Both the position numbers and the translations under genes were made by a program. DNA of 64,000 nt, taken from contig NC_135225.1 in assembly GCF_052324685.1 (NCBI RefSeq), positions 3,127,929 to 3,191,928 on the forward strand, read 5' to 3'. Below, one piece after another: positions 1 to 33,088 of this stretch. A model generated the notes under the pieces. That model did no database searches. It was not told where the DNA came from and saw nothing but the letters and a program-made list of their open reading frames with translations. This stretch comes from Brachyhypopomus gauderio (Eukaryota > Chordata > Actinopteri > Gymnotiformes > Hypopomidae). Within the stretch, counting starts at the first letter, position 1; each line of letters opens with the position of its first letter.

Positions 1-560
1 TAACTGGGAGCCAATGCAGTGCTGAATGGACTGGTCTGATATGATCGAATTTCCTAGTTCTAGTCAGAACTCTGGCTGCGGCATTTTGAACTATTCGAAG
101 TTTATTTAGATTTCTATTTGAGCATCCTGACAGTAGTGAGTTACAGTAGTCTAGTCTAGAGTTAACAAAGGCGTGCACCAATTTTTCTGCATCATCCTGT
201 GATAATGCATTTCTTAACTTGGCAATGTTGCGGAGATGTAGAAAAGCTATCCTAGTAGTATTATCTATGTGATCTATTGTGTTGAAAGCTGCACTAAGAT
301 TCAGAAGCACTAGTAGAGATATAGTCTTGATCTGAGGCAAGGAGGAGATCATTTTTACTTTGACTAATGCTGTTTCAGTACTATGGTGAGGCCTAAATCC
401 AGACTGGAACTTTTCAAATATGTGATTTCTATGCAGATATAAGCATAATTGCTGGGCTACAGCTTTTTCTATGATCTTGGATATAAATATGTTTGAAATG
501 GGTCTATAATTTACAGAAGATACAAATGGTAAGACTTGATGATTTATTTGAAAATAAAAA
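1..560 (-). mobile_element. L2/CR1-type LINE reverse transcriptase relic, internally deleted
   Basis: Read on the minus strand, this stretch gives recognisable pieces of a non-LTR retrotransposon reverse transcriptase. An NYRPISN-like motif comes first, then FEKFQSGFRPHHSTETALVK, then a palm-like LVLLNLSAAFNTIDH. Next come HLRNIAKLR, DDAEKLVHAFVNSRLDYCNS, and a terminal RPVHSALHWLPV. The catalytic YADD block that should lie between the AAFNTIDH and HLRNIAKLR segments is missing, so the copy carries an internal deletion. No intact ORF remains. The motif set matches the L2/CR1 group of fish LINEs. The element runs off the left edge of the window, downstream of the tet1 3' end. Confidence 0.8.
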
Positions 561-1591
561 AACACTCTCCAGCAATACAAAATTAAAAGATCTAACATTA
601 GAAGAATGTATAAGAGGTCTTCAAAAAGCACCAGTGACAAACATACAGTAAAACGTATTTTAGCACACTTGAATGATATAATACTATATATCTGATTATG
701 TTTAAAAGGCAGTTTTCAAGTCATATTCTTTGGGAGTTGAAAAAACTCAAATGTGGTGAAACCAGTAATTATCTTTCAATTAAGTTCCAGTAAATAAATG
801 GTTTAGATTCGACACATTATCAAAATGCAGCATACAATCCTCCATGATTAGTACTTTGATAAGCATGATCTAAAACCATGGAGGGATTTCAAAGAGATAT
901 GCAAAGCATACAGACATTGAATGAAGGAGGTCACTCGTACAACAAATAAAAAATACTACAAAACTGTGCATACAGAACATTTCAAAAGTGCTTTTTCAAA
1001 CAATGTCATGTGTAATGGGAATATTTTTTCATAATCCAGAATGAATGTACCTTCATTACTTGTATGACTGTGATAAAACCAGTGCTACATGTTTATTCGA
1101 ATCTAACAGACTATTGTCTCACATACACTTTAAAAGAGTAATGTATATTTTATTTTGTGGTTATTGAAACCATATTACTGATACAATGACACGATAAAAC
1201 AGCAACTCCTGATCATTTGAAATGACAGCACCCAAGGTTGAGAAGTAAAAAAACAATAGGATTCACATTGTACAATGTCAATTCTGAGTGTTTACTACAT
1301 ACATTGTTTACAGGTTTACACAGTCATATTGCAGTAAACACTCCTGTGGAACAGAAATTAAATACAAAGAGTTGTGAAAATGTTCAGAATAAATAGTCAT
1401 ATCTTTTATGCACCAGTTCCATCTTTTTGCATAAAACCAGATTATTAACATCTGTTTTGAGCACCTTCTCTTTACAATGAAAAAGACATGTATACACACC
1501 AAAACTCACAGTTAAAAACTGACAGTCAACATCATTAAAAAAGTTGAGATGAAGAGTATGAATGAAAAAGAGCACATGTAAAAATAGGTCT

Positions 1592-1644
<53 letters not shown>

Positions 1645-1686
1645 CTGACTGAGGTAAGGCATTAGCTAAAAGTGGCACCGTCACTG
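561..1686 (-). other. probable tet1 3' UTR and downstream flank
   Basis: This AT-rich non-coding stretch lies directly downstream of the tet1 stop codon on the minus strand. Minus-strand AATAAA signals occur at 1149-1154 and 1092-1097, so the 3' UTR is probably about 0.55 kb. No coding exon is visible. A GA-rich microsatellite falls close to the stop codon. Confidence 0.5.
1591..1644. repeat. (GA)n microsatellite in tet1 3' UTR
   Basis: An almost pure AG/GA run of about 50 bases, broken by one or two AAAG units. On the transcribed strand it is a CU-rich tract about 45 bases after the stop codon. Confidence 0.9.
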
Positions 1687-23740
<22,054 letters not shown>

Positions 23741-24000
23741 AACTAAGCTTACTGGGAGTACTGGGGTTTAGAGATGAGAGAGCAGGCATGAGAAACAGAA
23801 TTATTACAGTTCTGAATTTGAGTATCTTGAAAATATGGTGTTTGATTGTTCTTATTCAGCATCAGGTCCTTGAAACTGAAGTTAGAATTGTGTCTCTGGC
23901 CTTCCCAGTGGCATGTCTGCAAAAAAGATAAATACATTATGATTGGCACACAATCTGCATGAATGCAATTATACAGCCTAAGTATCTAGAGCACCTGCTT

Positions 24001-24018
24001 ATTATTATTATTATGAGA

Positions 24019-24071
<53 letters not shown>
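24001..24071. repeat. (TTA)n microsatellite
   Basis: About 20 TTA units with one interruption, just upstream of the tet1 first coding exon. Confidence 0.9.
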
Positions 24072-24072
<1 letters not shown>

Positions 24073-24399
24073 AGCTACAGAACATTTTGAAGATTTGGTG
24101 GCAAAACAGCTTAAACAGTTCTAGTAAGCACGTTAAATAAAATGTAAACCAAGTGAAAATGTCCGAGGTACTACTAAAGACATTTTTCCATATTATTACC
24201 AACAGTAAAAACATGTTGTATAAATAAGGAGAGTTTGCACCTAATAGCTTATCAACAAAACTAACGCCCAACTATGGGGAATCTACCGTCCATAACGTGG
24301 TCTGTAAGCGATCATATAAATATATATATAAATATTAAAATATGTATCCGAAACGTAGCCTGTGTGTTTTTATTACCTGATCAACGCTGACATGTCCTG

Positions 24400-24920
24400 A
24401 AACAGGTTTTACAAACTGAACTGCACCAGTTGTGTTAATATTGTAATGAGTGTAATTAGCATTCGCTAGCTGCTGGTTTGTCCGTTATCGTTGAGCTTGA
24501 AACAGCGTCTCACAACTTACACACGACCACCATATAAACCACATTACTGCCTCGAACGGTCCAAATGACCCAAAACCCATTCTGCTACAGAGCTTGTGGG
24601 ATTAGTGTGTAGACTTTTAAACCAGTTCAAATACTTCACATACCGGAGAGTAATAATACTCCACCAGACGGGTGATCCTTCAACATGTTCCCTTGGCTAC
24701 TTTGTCGACCAACTAAAACTTTATAGAAACTTTGTAACTGCACACCGACGCCCAATCTCTCTCATTTAACTCCCAAGGGCGACATGTTGCCACAAAGTAA
24801 AAGACCCCAATAAAACGGACATCCCGTGTGAGTGAGTCCAGTCACCGCAGCCCCAGTGCCAGACGACCCACGGGCTCCAGTCACAGCGTCTGTTTCATGG
24901 ACGTTGGGAGGGTGAGAGGA
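24400..24920 (-). promoter_or_regulatory. candidate tet1 promoter / non-coding first exon region
   Basis: The coding start at 23740 follows a splice acceptor, so transcription must start further upstream. The 24400-24920 stretch is richer in GC and CpG than its flanks and lies upstream of all tet1 coding sequence. No TATA box or exact exon edge can be assigned from sequence alone. Confidence 0.35.
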
Positions 24921-25359
24921 AAATATGGAGTGGATTGGTTGAGTGATTTAATATTCTCATTAACCGACCCATAATAACAATAATAATGATTATGATAATA
25001 CATACAAGCATAATTTACCTTCATGTCGACATCGACTAGACACCTCGGAGTGTACTGAGCAAGAACACTTCTGAAGTTATTATATTATATTATATATTAT
25101 TATAAAGCCTATCACCAGAGAGCAATTCTACGTGTCTAACTTCTGTTAATTTTAGACGAAAGATTAGTGTGTTGAGTTTAAACCTATTGTCCAATTTGTC
25201 CAATGACTTTTTTTTTTAAGTCAAAAATAATTATATTTGACTTTTGGTTGGAATTTAAAGAAAATGTAAAAATGTCATGCTACAATGATTCATCATTATG
25301 AAAGTATGGCATATAAGTATAAGCACGCTATGGTGATTTCCTAAATCTCCAACGCCAGT

Positions 25360-26660
25360 AGTGGTGAGTATACCCCAACAAAAATGTCAATGTCTAAATA
25401 CTTGTCATGTTTCCCTGAGTATTAATTACAGCTTGACAGCGACATCTCACGTTGTTCACAAGTCATCTTATTGTCTGCTGAGGCGTGGCACCCCACTCCA
25501 TGCCCACCACACTGCAGGCGGCCCTCAGGTCATTGAGGTTCTGGGCTACAGAGTTACGAGCCTCTACACATTGACTCAGCTGATCCTGCAGGTTTTCTAT
25601 GAGATTCAGGTCTGGAGAAAGTGCAGGTCACTCCATTTGAGGTTCCCTGGTCTCCAGCAGCCGTTCCCCAATGATGTTGAGCTGCAGCATTGTCATCCAT
25701 GAAGATGACATTAGGCCTGTGTTGTTCATGCAGAGGCACAATGACTGGAATAATTATGTTATTCAAGTACTATGGGCTTGTCACAAAGTGTAGGGCAGTT
25801 CTGTATTGACTAGACACACCTTGCCACACTAACACCACCACCAAAGACTCATGTGGTGACAACAGTGGCTGATGCATAGCACTCTTCTTGGCATCTCCAA
25901 CATCACTGGCCTTCATTTCAGCTCAGCATGAATTGAATTTCATCAGGAAACTGAGGCCCACTGGTCCCCCGTCCTGCATAAATGCTCCGTGGCCCTGCGC
26001 CTGCTGGTGTGGTCAGGTACCCTTGCAGGTCATCGAGGACCCAGACCACTCTGATGTAAACGGTTTTGAATGGTCTGACGGGACAGTTGGGTGCCACTCA
26101 CCTTCCTTAAATGTGCCTGGAGTTGTGTAGCATTCAGGGCGCTGTTCACAATGAAGCAGTCATCAGTGTGGGATGTTGCAGTGGACATTCACTTCATTGC
26201 CTTTCTGTGACTCTTCCAGTCTCTCTCTATATCTGTTGCGACCTGCTGATGACACTCTGTGACACTCTAAGTTCAGTGGTCACTTCTGTCTGAGAACATC
26301 TTGTTTATAGCCTCCCAATAGCGAGATACTGTTGATCAATTGATAGGTGTTGTTTTGGTCTCATGATATTAAAATGTGAACAGTATGATGAGGAGGACTG
26401 TTTAAATACCAATTGAACCAGGAAACGTATTTTCCCTTCATGGATCAAACACCTGTTGTGAATTTTGCCGTTAAGCTCCTTGTTAGAGAACAGCAAGTTC
26501 TGAAAAAAATACTGAAACACTGAACAATTCAGTCATGTGCATTCAGTAGTTTAGAGAAGGTCACATTAAGTTCACCTGTAAAGGTCAGAGTGCATTTTAG
26601 ACTCGTACTGAAATTTCACCCGAAAGCCAAATATCCCTAACTTTTTGTGAGTAGTGTTAC
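25360..26660 (-). mobile_element. Tc1/mariner element with degenerate transposase
   Basis: Read on the minus strand, this gives a Tc1-type transposase relic. The catalytic-core segment RPNVIFMDDNAAAQHH ends in a DDN motif at about 25675-25715. It is followed by weakly preserved text similar to the usual DLNPIEN block, then ENLQDQLSQCVEARNSVAQN and a C-terminal GMEWGATPQQTIR-type end. Stops and frame changes break the ORF. The right terminus (about 26645) begins ACTCACAAAAAGTTAGGGAT on the minus strand. The matching left inverted repeat is not preserved, so that end appears truncated. It lies between tet1 and slc25a16. Confidence 0.85.
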
Positions 26661-29269
26661 ATTTTCTTCTATATTAATAATTCAACTCTGAGCTGTATTA
26701 AATATTGATGACCTACATCACAATCTTACAGGACACTGTGAGGTTAGTCCTACTGACCATTGCTAGATCTGATTTGACAAAGGTGACCTGCTTGGAAAAA
26801 TGTAATGGGTATGAAGGTGGGTTTGATCATAGTTAGCATTGCCTGCTTCCTCTACAATATACAGGAGCTCATACAAAGTTGAACTGTGAATCATTTTGTT
26901 TTGCAGACAGCTCTGTGCCACACTTCGCAAAAGCATCCAAACACAGTTAATGTCTTTAAATGGTACAACGTGTATTACAATGAACAGTCTCTCACTCTCT
27001 TGTTTAAGATGGTCTTAACTCTACTGTGCTTTTGATAAATGGGGTGTATTTAGTAGTAATAGCAGCAGTAGTAGGTGCAGCAGGACAATTTAAAGCATGT
27101 TTCATATACAAATGTCTTTCAAAGTGCAAATCATAATCATAGGTCTAAATCATATAGTATAAATACGTGATTCGGAATCAGTAACTCAGAAGTCAAAAAC
27201 AATATAAAAGAGAAACGGGTTTAGTGCCTAGCCAACAAAGTAAGTAAATGCACAAAAGGATAGAAATTTTTTGTTTTAAAATTGGATTTGGTTTTAGTCA
27301 CATCTGACATTTGCTTATAATTGGTTGGAGTTGTGGTTAACACAGCAGGTAAAAACTGTGGCATCATATTTTGCTGCAGTTCCAGCACTACTAATTTACA
27401 AGACCTGATTATGTTGGAGTTTGTCTGGCCTGTTGGAGATTCATGAAGGTCTTAAGACAGTATTAACAGTTTCAAATCTTATTGAAGTCGTCTTGGCAGA
27501 TGGACATAGAGTATGAGTAAAATTGTATTATATTTATATTAATATTATATTACATTTCTAAAATTTATTTCTAAACATATTGCTAAACGTTTTTAATAGT
27601 CTAGAACTGTGCCCCATGAACAGCTATGAGATATATTCCACCTTTTGTAACTAAAAGCATTAGACAAATACAGAGTGTAAGCCATTTTAAATTACTGTAA
27701 ATTCAATAAACATGTTAACGAGGATAATGAGACAGGTGCAGCAGGCTAGTACAGTGTAGGTTAAGATAGGGAAGGGTCAACAACAAACAACAACCACAAT
27801 AGCATTAAACACACAACAAAGACACAAACCAACCAAGGGCACCTTTACAGTGCCGTACCATTACAGGACATCCCCACCCCCCTCTCCCACAGTATGGTAA
27901 TAGTCTCAGTATGGTACAAAGACCTATTTAAATGAGGTAGAAACGAGCTGAAGCCTCAGTTGAAAACCTTTGTAGTAGTTTATTTTAAACAGCTTCTAAG
28001 GATTATCTGTTCACTACATGGTTTTGTTCTTGAGAGTGTTTGCTAAGAATAGCATTAAAAGAGTTATTACAAGGAGCTGAAGGTGCCAGTGTGTGGCTGT
28101 GTTTCAAGGGGTAAAGATTAGTGGGAGGATGATTCACCATGCTGTCATCTGTCATGTGACTGGTGGAGGTGTGGGAGGCCAATGGTGTTTGTTATGGCTT
28201 TCGTCAGTGGGAAGGCCATCCGTCTATGGTTGCTTAACTGTGTGGAACTGGTGACACTGAGCATGTATTAATGGTGCCAGTGGGGATTAATATGACCTTA
28301 GTCACTGGGGAGGCCAATATTGAAACAGCTGTGAAATAACCTTATTTCAAAGCGGGCTTAGAAGAGGAGGGGGGTTGATGCTTGCTCTCACTGCTAAGCC
28401 TTGTGGACATGATGTAGCCTGAGTCCAATGAATGATTCAGAGAAGCAGAGAACCACCAACAAAGTGTTTTATGAATTGTTATGGCAGGTATGGTTAAGGC
28501 AAATGTACGAGCAGTAGAGATGAGCGTTAGGGGATTTGTAGCTCTGTCTTCCACCTCATCGCTTGTGTAGTTCGGCCTGTGAGGCCATGAATTAAGGGGA
28601 CCCGTTACCAGTAGCGAAAGGGCTAGCCAGCGGTTGTGGTTAAGGAGCACACAGACCATAACGGTCGAGTGCCTGAGGTTGTTGTGTCATTGTGTAAAGT
28701 GGTAGATCCAGATGGAATGGGTGGTACTGAGCGTCCAGTGGCTTTAGTCACCGGGGAGGCCGGGATGGGTCTGCGGTGATAGAACAAGTAAAATCCTGTG
28801 GAGGCACACGAGGACAAATTAATGATAAGTAAAATCAGATTTACATCTTTTACATCTTATCCTCCTGCGCATAAGTAAAATATAATAATAATCTTTTAAA
28901 ACGCCATTAGCATAAAATGTGGAGGGTTACCAACTGTAGACTGAATACTGAATGTTTTAGATGTAATATTGAGCGCGAGTTCAGCCTAAGGACACGAAGA
29001 GTCGCTTTTTTGCCGTTTGCCAGGTGTCCTGTTCTTTCTCCAGCTCGCAACACGATAAACAGAGATACAGCTCCCCGGTTTGGTAAAGAATAGACATTAC
29101 AATCGTTCAGTAATTCACTATAAAAACAATACAGCAAAAATAATCGTGACTGCTCGGACCATATGGTGCATATATAATCTATGGTTCTGTTCTGCCCTGT
29201 TGTATGTACTCTACGTTTACATCTATGCCAATCGGTTTCGAGCAAATTGAAATTATAGCTGGAATATTA
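26661..29269. other. intergenic region, tet1 to slc25a16
   Basis: Mostly AT-rich non-coding DNA. A motif of the form CTTAGTCACTGGGGAGGCC recurs at about 28299-28317 and 28744-28763, with a weaker form at about 28197-28216, suggesting an old local duplication. I see no gene. Confidence 0.5.
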
Positions 29270-29804
29270 TCTAGCTGTCTCGGGTTGTCGTAGCGGAGAT
29301 CACCGGGGAGGAGGAGGTGGGCTGCACCGATCTGAGTAGTTCAGGTAAAAGCGTCACACACACGTGGCGCATCCAGCATGCGGGGCGCTTCTCCAGTGAC
29401 ATCATCACTCTGCGACAGGAACGGGACCCATGAAGGACACTAGAGACGGAGGAGCAATGAAACCTCGAGAGGCGCATGGCGAGTTTGTGCCTCATGTCCT
29501 GAAGTCCCCGTGTGAGTACATTATACTCGTTATGGTCTAGGAGCCGTCAACATGGTATAGCGTGTGAATATTAAAATGATAGACGTTAGATTTAATCTAG
29601 CTCTGGAACTGACAGTCTGGCCCACCGATGTGTTGATCAAGCGGGTGTGACGTTAGATGAGGAGGTGAACTGGTGCTGGTACCACACATGGACCATGTTT
29701 CACACATGTGCTGACATCTGGATACGGGTCTTGGAGTCACTGTGTTCCGGAAAGGTTTGCTGGTGTGGTGGAGATACAGGAGCAGAGCAAAGACTACATC
29801 TGCT

Positions 29805-29805
<1 letters not shown>

Positions 29806-29860
<55 letters not shown>
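29806..29860. repeat. (CA)n microsatellite
   Basis: About 27 CA units in the slc25a16 promoter region. Confidence 0.95.
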
Positions 29861-29863
<3 letters not shown>

Positions 29864-29909
29864 CGTTTACTTCGGACCAGGAAGAGCCGCGGCGTGGTGG
29901 GTTGGGCCG

Positions 29910-29922
29910 CATGCGCAGGCGC
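29910..29922. promoter_or_regulatory. NRF-1-like site
   Basis: TGCGCAGGCGCA differs at one base from the palindromic NRF-1 consensus YGCGCAYGCGCR. NRF-1 controls many nuclear genes for mitochondrial proteins, which fits the downstream mitochondrial carrier. Confidence 0.5.
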
Positions 29923-30602
29923 AGACGGCCTCCCCCAGCAGGACTGCCGTTTGCGCTTTCTTTCGGCTGTGCGCAGTAGTTGGTTCACCGTTGTATAACC
30001 TGGTCATGCACATTAAAATGTCTGGTTTACGAAGCAGAACCTCCCAGATATGGGCGGAAACTTCTGGCTTTTTAATGAATGCGTTAGAAAAAAAAAACGC
30101 TCTGAGAAATTTGTCATTTGTTGCACTTTTTGCATTAACCGAAAGTTGTAATCAGGTATTTAACGTTAACAGGTAGGTTGTGATCTTGAAATGGGCTATT
30201 ATGCTGTTTGACAGCACCATTGCTAATCCAAGCTCAGTTATCCGTATGGTGGAGTCAGCACGCAGCAGGTCCAACACCATGAGAGGCATCTGCAAATGTT
30301 CCTCCAGCACTGTGGTGTTTTACCATGAACCTCGATAACACAGACGGACTGAACTACTGTAGATCACTCATTAGGGTATTTGGTTCCCTGTTTCAGGTGT
30401 GATGCATGTCAATTCACATTCAAGCACATTTAAACATTCCTAAGAACCATTCTTTTGCACATTGTGATGATTCTTATTTACATTATATATTGTTATTTGT
30501 TTAGCCTAATATACAGGACTTTGTCATTGTAGCTCAAACTGTGTTTTTATGTTTTAGAGTGCTCGGAAGTCATGGCCATACAGGAGTACTGATACTGACA
30601 GA

Positions 30603-30803
30603 ATGGCAACAGAGGCGCAAATTCAAGGCCCTTCTCAGAACAAATACTACTACTGGCTCCGCTCGTTTGCAGCAGGAGGTAACGACCACGTCAGCTTCTA
30701 GTTGAATCGATTGTTCAAGATGATGTGGGTGAACCTGGAAGCAAGTTTCATTTGCTCTGCTGTTTGCAGTTCTTCATAGCTGCGCACACACACACACGCA
30801 TAT

Positions 30804-30886
<83 letters not shown>

Positions 30887-33088
30887 TGTACCTTGCATGC
30901 ATAATTGCAGAAGTTGTTGCTTTTGTTCATTTGGTCATGAATGGTTTGGGTGGCCTTGATTTAGATGATGTAACTTTTGCCTTTGTTTATTGTGCATGTA
31001 GGTGTAGCAGGATGTTGTGCCAAGACCACCATTGCACCCCTGGATAGAGTGAAAATCTTACTTCAGGCTCATAATCCTCATTACAAACACTTGGGTAAGC
31101 CAGTGCTGAATCAGGCTGATTATGAAGGTGCTTTTGGTAATTCTAAGCTTTTAAATAGAAAATAAATCCCAAATCCTATGTGCCTCTTGTAGGGGTTTGT
31201 GAAACTCTCAGGGCTGTGCCAAGAAAAGAGGGTTTCCTCGGGTTGTACAAAGGGAATGGGGCGATGATGGTGAGAATATTCCCATATGGAGCCATTCAGT
31301 TTATGGCCTTTGACCACTACAAGAAGGTAAATCATTCACATTTATGCTTGACAAGTTTACATAACACATATATAGATGGCAAAGGGCCGATACCATATTG
31401 TGTTCATTGTTATGCTTAGTTCCTTAGTACAAAGCTTGGTATATCTGGGCACATTCACCGTCTTATGGCTGGTTCTTTGGCAGGTGTGCAATCTCCACCA
31501 CCCACCTAAATAAATGCAAACGTTCATAAGGTTTCGGATCTGCGAGGAGATGCTAAGGGCTCCCCGGTCACTTTGCTTCTTTGTGCTTACACACGTCTTC
31601 TCCAGGAATGACCGCCGTCATCTGCACTTACCCTCTGGATGTGATCCGAGCACGTTTGGCCTTTCAGGTGACCGGGGAACATCGCTACACTGGCATAGCC
31701 AACGCCTTTTACACCATCTACCTGAAGGTACAAGGAAGCAAATGTGTTTGATTAAGATTTTCCGGCCTGTATTCTTTTTCCGACTGTGCTTTCTCTTAAA
31801 AGGAAGGTGGCGTCTCTGGATTTTATCGTGGGCTAACCCCAACCATCATTGGCATGGCTCCTTATGCAGGTTAAGCTTTTTAAATTGATCACGACCAGAG
31901 CTTAATTTTTGCAGGGAATTCTTCGGTTTAGTGTTAATTCTTCTTTTTTTTTTTCCCTCTGTTTCCTTTTTCAGGGTTTTCCTTTTTCACGTTTGGTACG
32001 CTAAAGAGTCTTGGGCTAGCTCACTTCCCTGAGCTCTTGGGCAAGCCGTCCCTTGACAATCCTGACGTCCTGGTTCTGAAGACTCACGTCAACCTGCTTT
32101 GTGGGGGTTTTGCAGGAGCCATCGCTCAAACAATATCGTGCGTATACTGTGTCTGTACAATATTGTGTGTATACTGTATTGTGCATCTTCCTTATCTGTG
32201 CATTATATCATTAATTAGTATGCAGAGTTATGCAATTTTTTGCAAAAACATTAGGAGTATATTTGAAACTTTTTTAGCTCCATGGGGGAAGTCTAAGCTC
32301 TTGTTTTAATCTCCTCCACACGTCGATGCCGTTCTGCAGAGGCCCACCCTACAAAGACGTCCTGTATTGTGGCTTTTTCTGTCCGTCTGCTTCATCTATG
32401 CAAAAAATATTGGACAGGCTGGAAGGGCCATGTGCTCGGAGAGACGTGCGCAAAAGTGGCTCGCACGGGAGCTTTAATGGCTCCTGTAACTTATTTCAAC
32501 CTAAACGCCACGTAAATTCAAGGAAGTGCTGTTGCAACAGTTCACAGTTCGTGTAAGAAATTAAACTGTTAAAAACGGCTTCGGAGATCTTTATCATGAC
32601 TTATGTTGTGACATAGCACATCCTAAAAATGAAAGAACTATGTGGTTTGTGAGTGTTATGCGTCTGAAGATGAATGTCTTATTTGGGTTAGATATCCACT
32701 GGATGTTGCCCGGAGGAGAATGCAGCTAGGGGCAGTGCTGCCTGACTCTGACCGATGTCTGTAAGTGTCTTTCAGCCGGGTTGACTTGCAGTTTGAAACA
32801 CTTAGAAACAGAACACAGAGTTGTGTATGTAACACTAGGCTTAACAACCCTAACTGATCTGCAGATATGCAAATCATCCTGATGTTGTTCTCTTTGCTTA
32901 CGGCTCCTTCTCCCCCTCTTTTAAAACGCAGTACCCTGATAAAGACCCTTCAGCATGTGTACAGCCGGTATGGGGTTAAAAAAGGACTGTACCGTGGCCT
33001 TTCCCTCAACTACATCCGCTGTGTGCCATCTCAGGCTGTTGCCTTCACTACGTACGAGTTCATGAAGCAAGTCCTGCACTTAAACTAG
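30603..33088 (+). CDS. slc25a16: slc25a16, mitochondrial solute carrier family 25 member 16
   Basis: Coding exons: 30603-30678, 31002-31094, 31193-31326, 31420-31483, 31606-31727, 31803-31869, 31975-32137, 32692-32760 and 32932-33088. They total 945 bp, which is 314 residues plus a stop, close to the human length of 332. SLC25A16 (Graves disease carrier, relative of yeast Leu5) sits in the mitochondrial inner membrane and is linked to coenzyme A import. The three-repeat carrier fold shows in three PxDxxR/K signatures: APLDRVK, YPLDVIR and YPLDVAR. Other landmarks are YWLRSFAAG at the start, [20 protein letters not shown], and [20 protein letters not shown] near the end. All introns have usable GT-AG ends and the frame is unbroken. 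The ATG at 30603 is preferred because an upstream ATG at about 30573 is followed quickly by a stop. An AATAAA lies at 33257. Confidence 0.95.
30797..30886. repeat. (TA)n array in slc25a16 intron 1
   Basis: About 85 bases of alternating TA preceded by a short (CA)n run, able to fold on itself. Confidence 0.95.

Larger units (their letters stand above)
29270..30172 (+). promoter_or_regulatory. slc25a16 promoter and probable non-coding first exon
   Basis: This stretch is CpG-rich compared with its flanks. The GCCGCATGCGCAGGCGCAGA segment at about 29906-29925 contains a near-consensus NRF-1 site. A donor ACAG|GTAGGT at 30172/30173 and an acceptor TTTTAG at about 30557 suggest a non-coding first exon ending at 30172, spliced to the exon carrying the ATG. 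A (CA)n tract at 29806-29860 lies just upstream of the NRF-1-like site. Confidence 0.5.

Noticed and set aside
24001-24071. Possible regulatory (TTA)n element
   Set aside because: Simple microsatellite with no support for function.
30698-30930. IYIYIY frames (also at 38349-38799)
   Set aside because: Pure (TA)n translation, not a gene.
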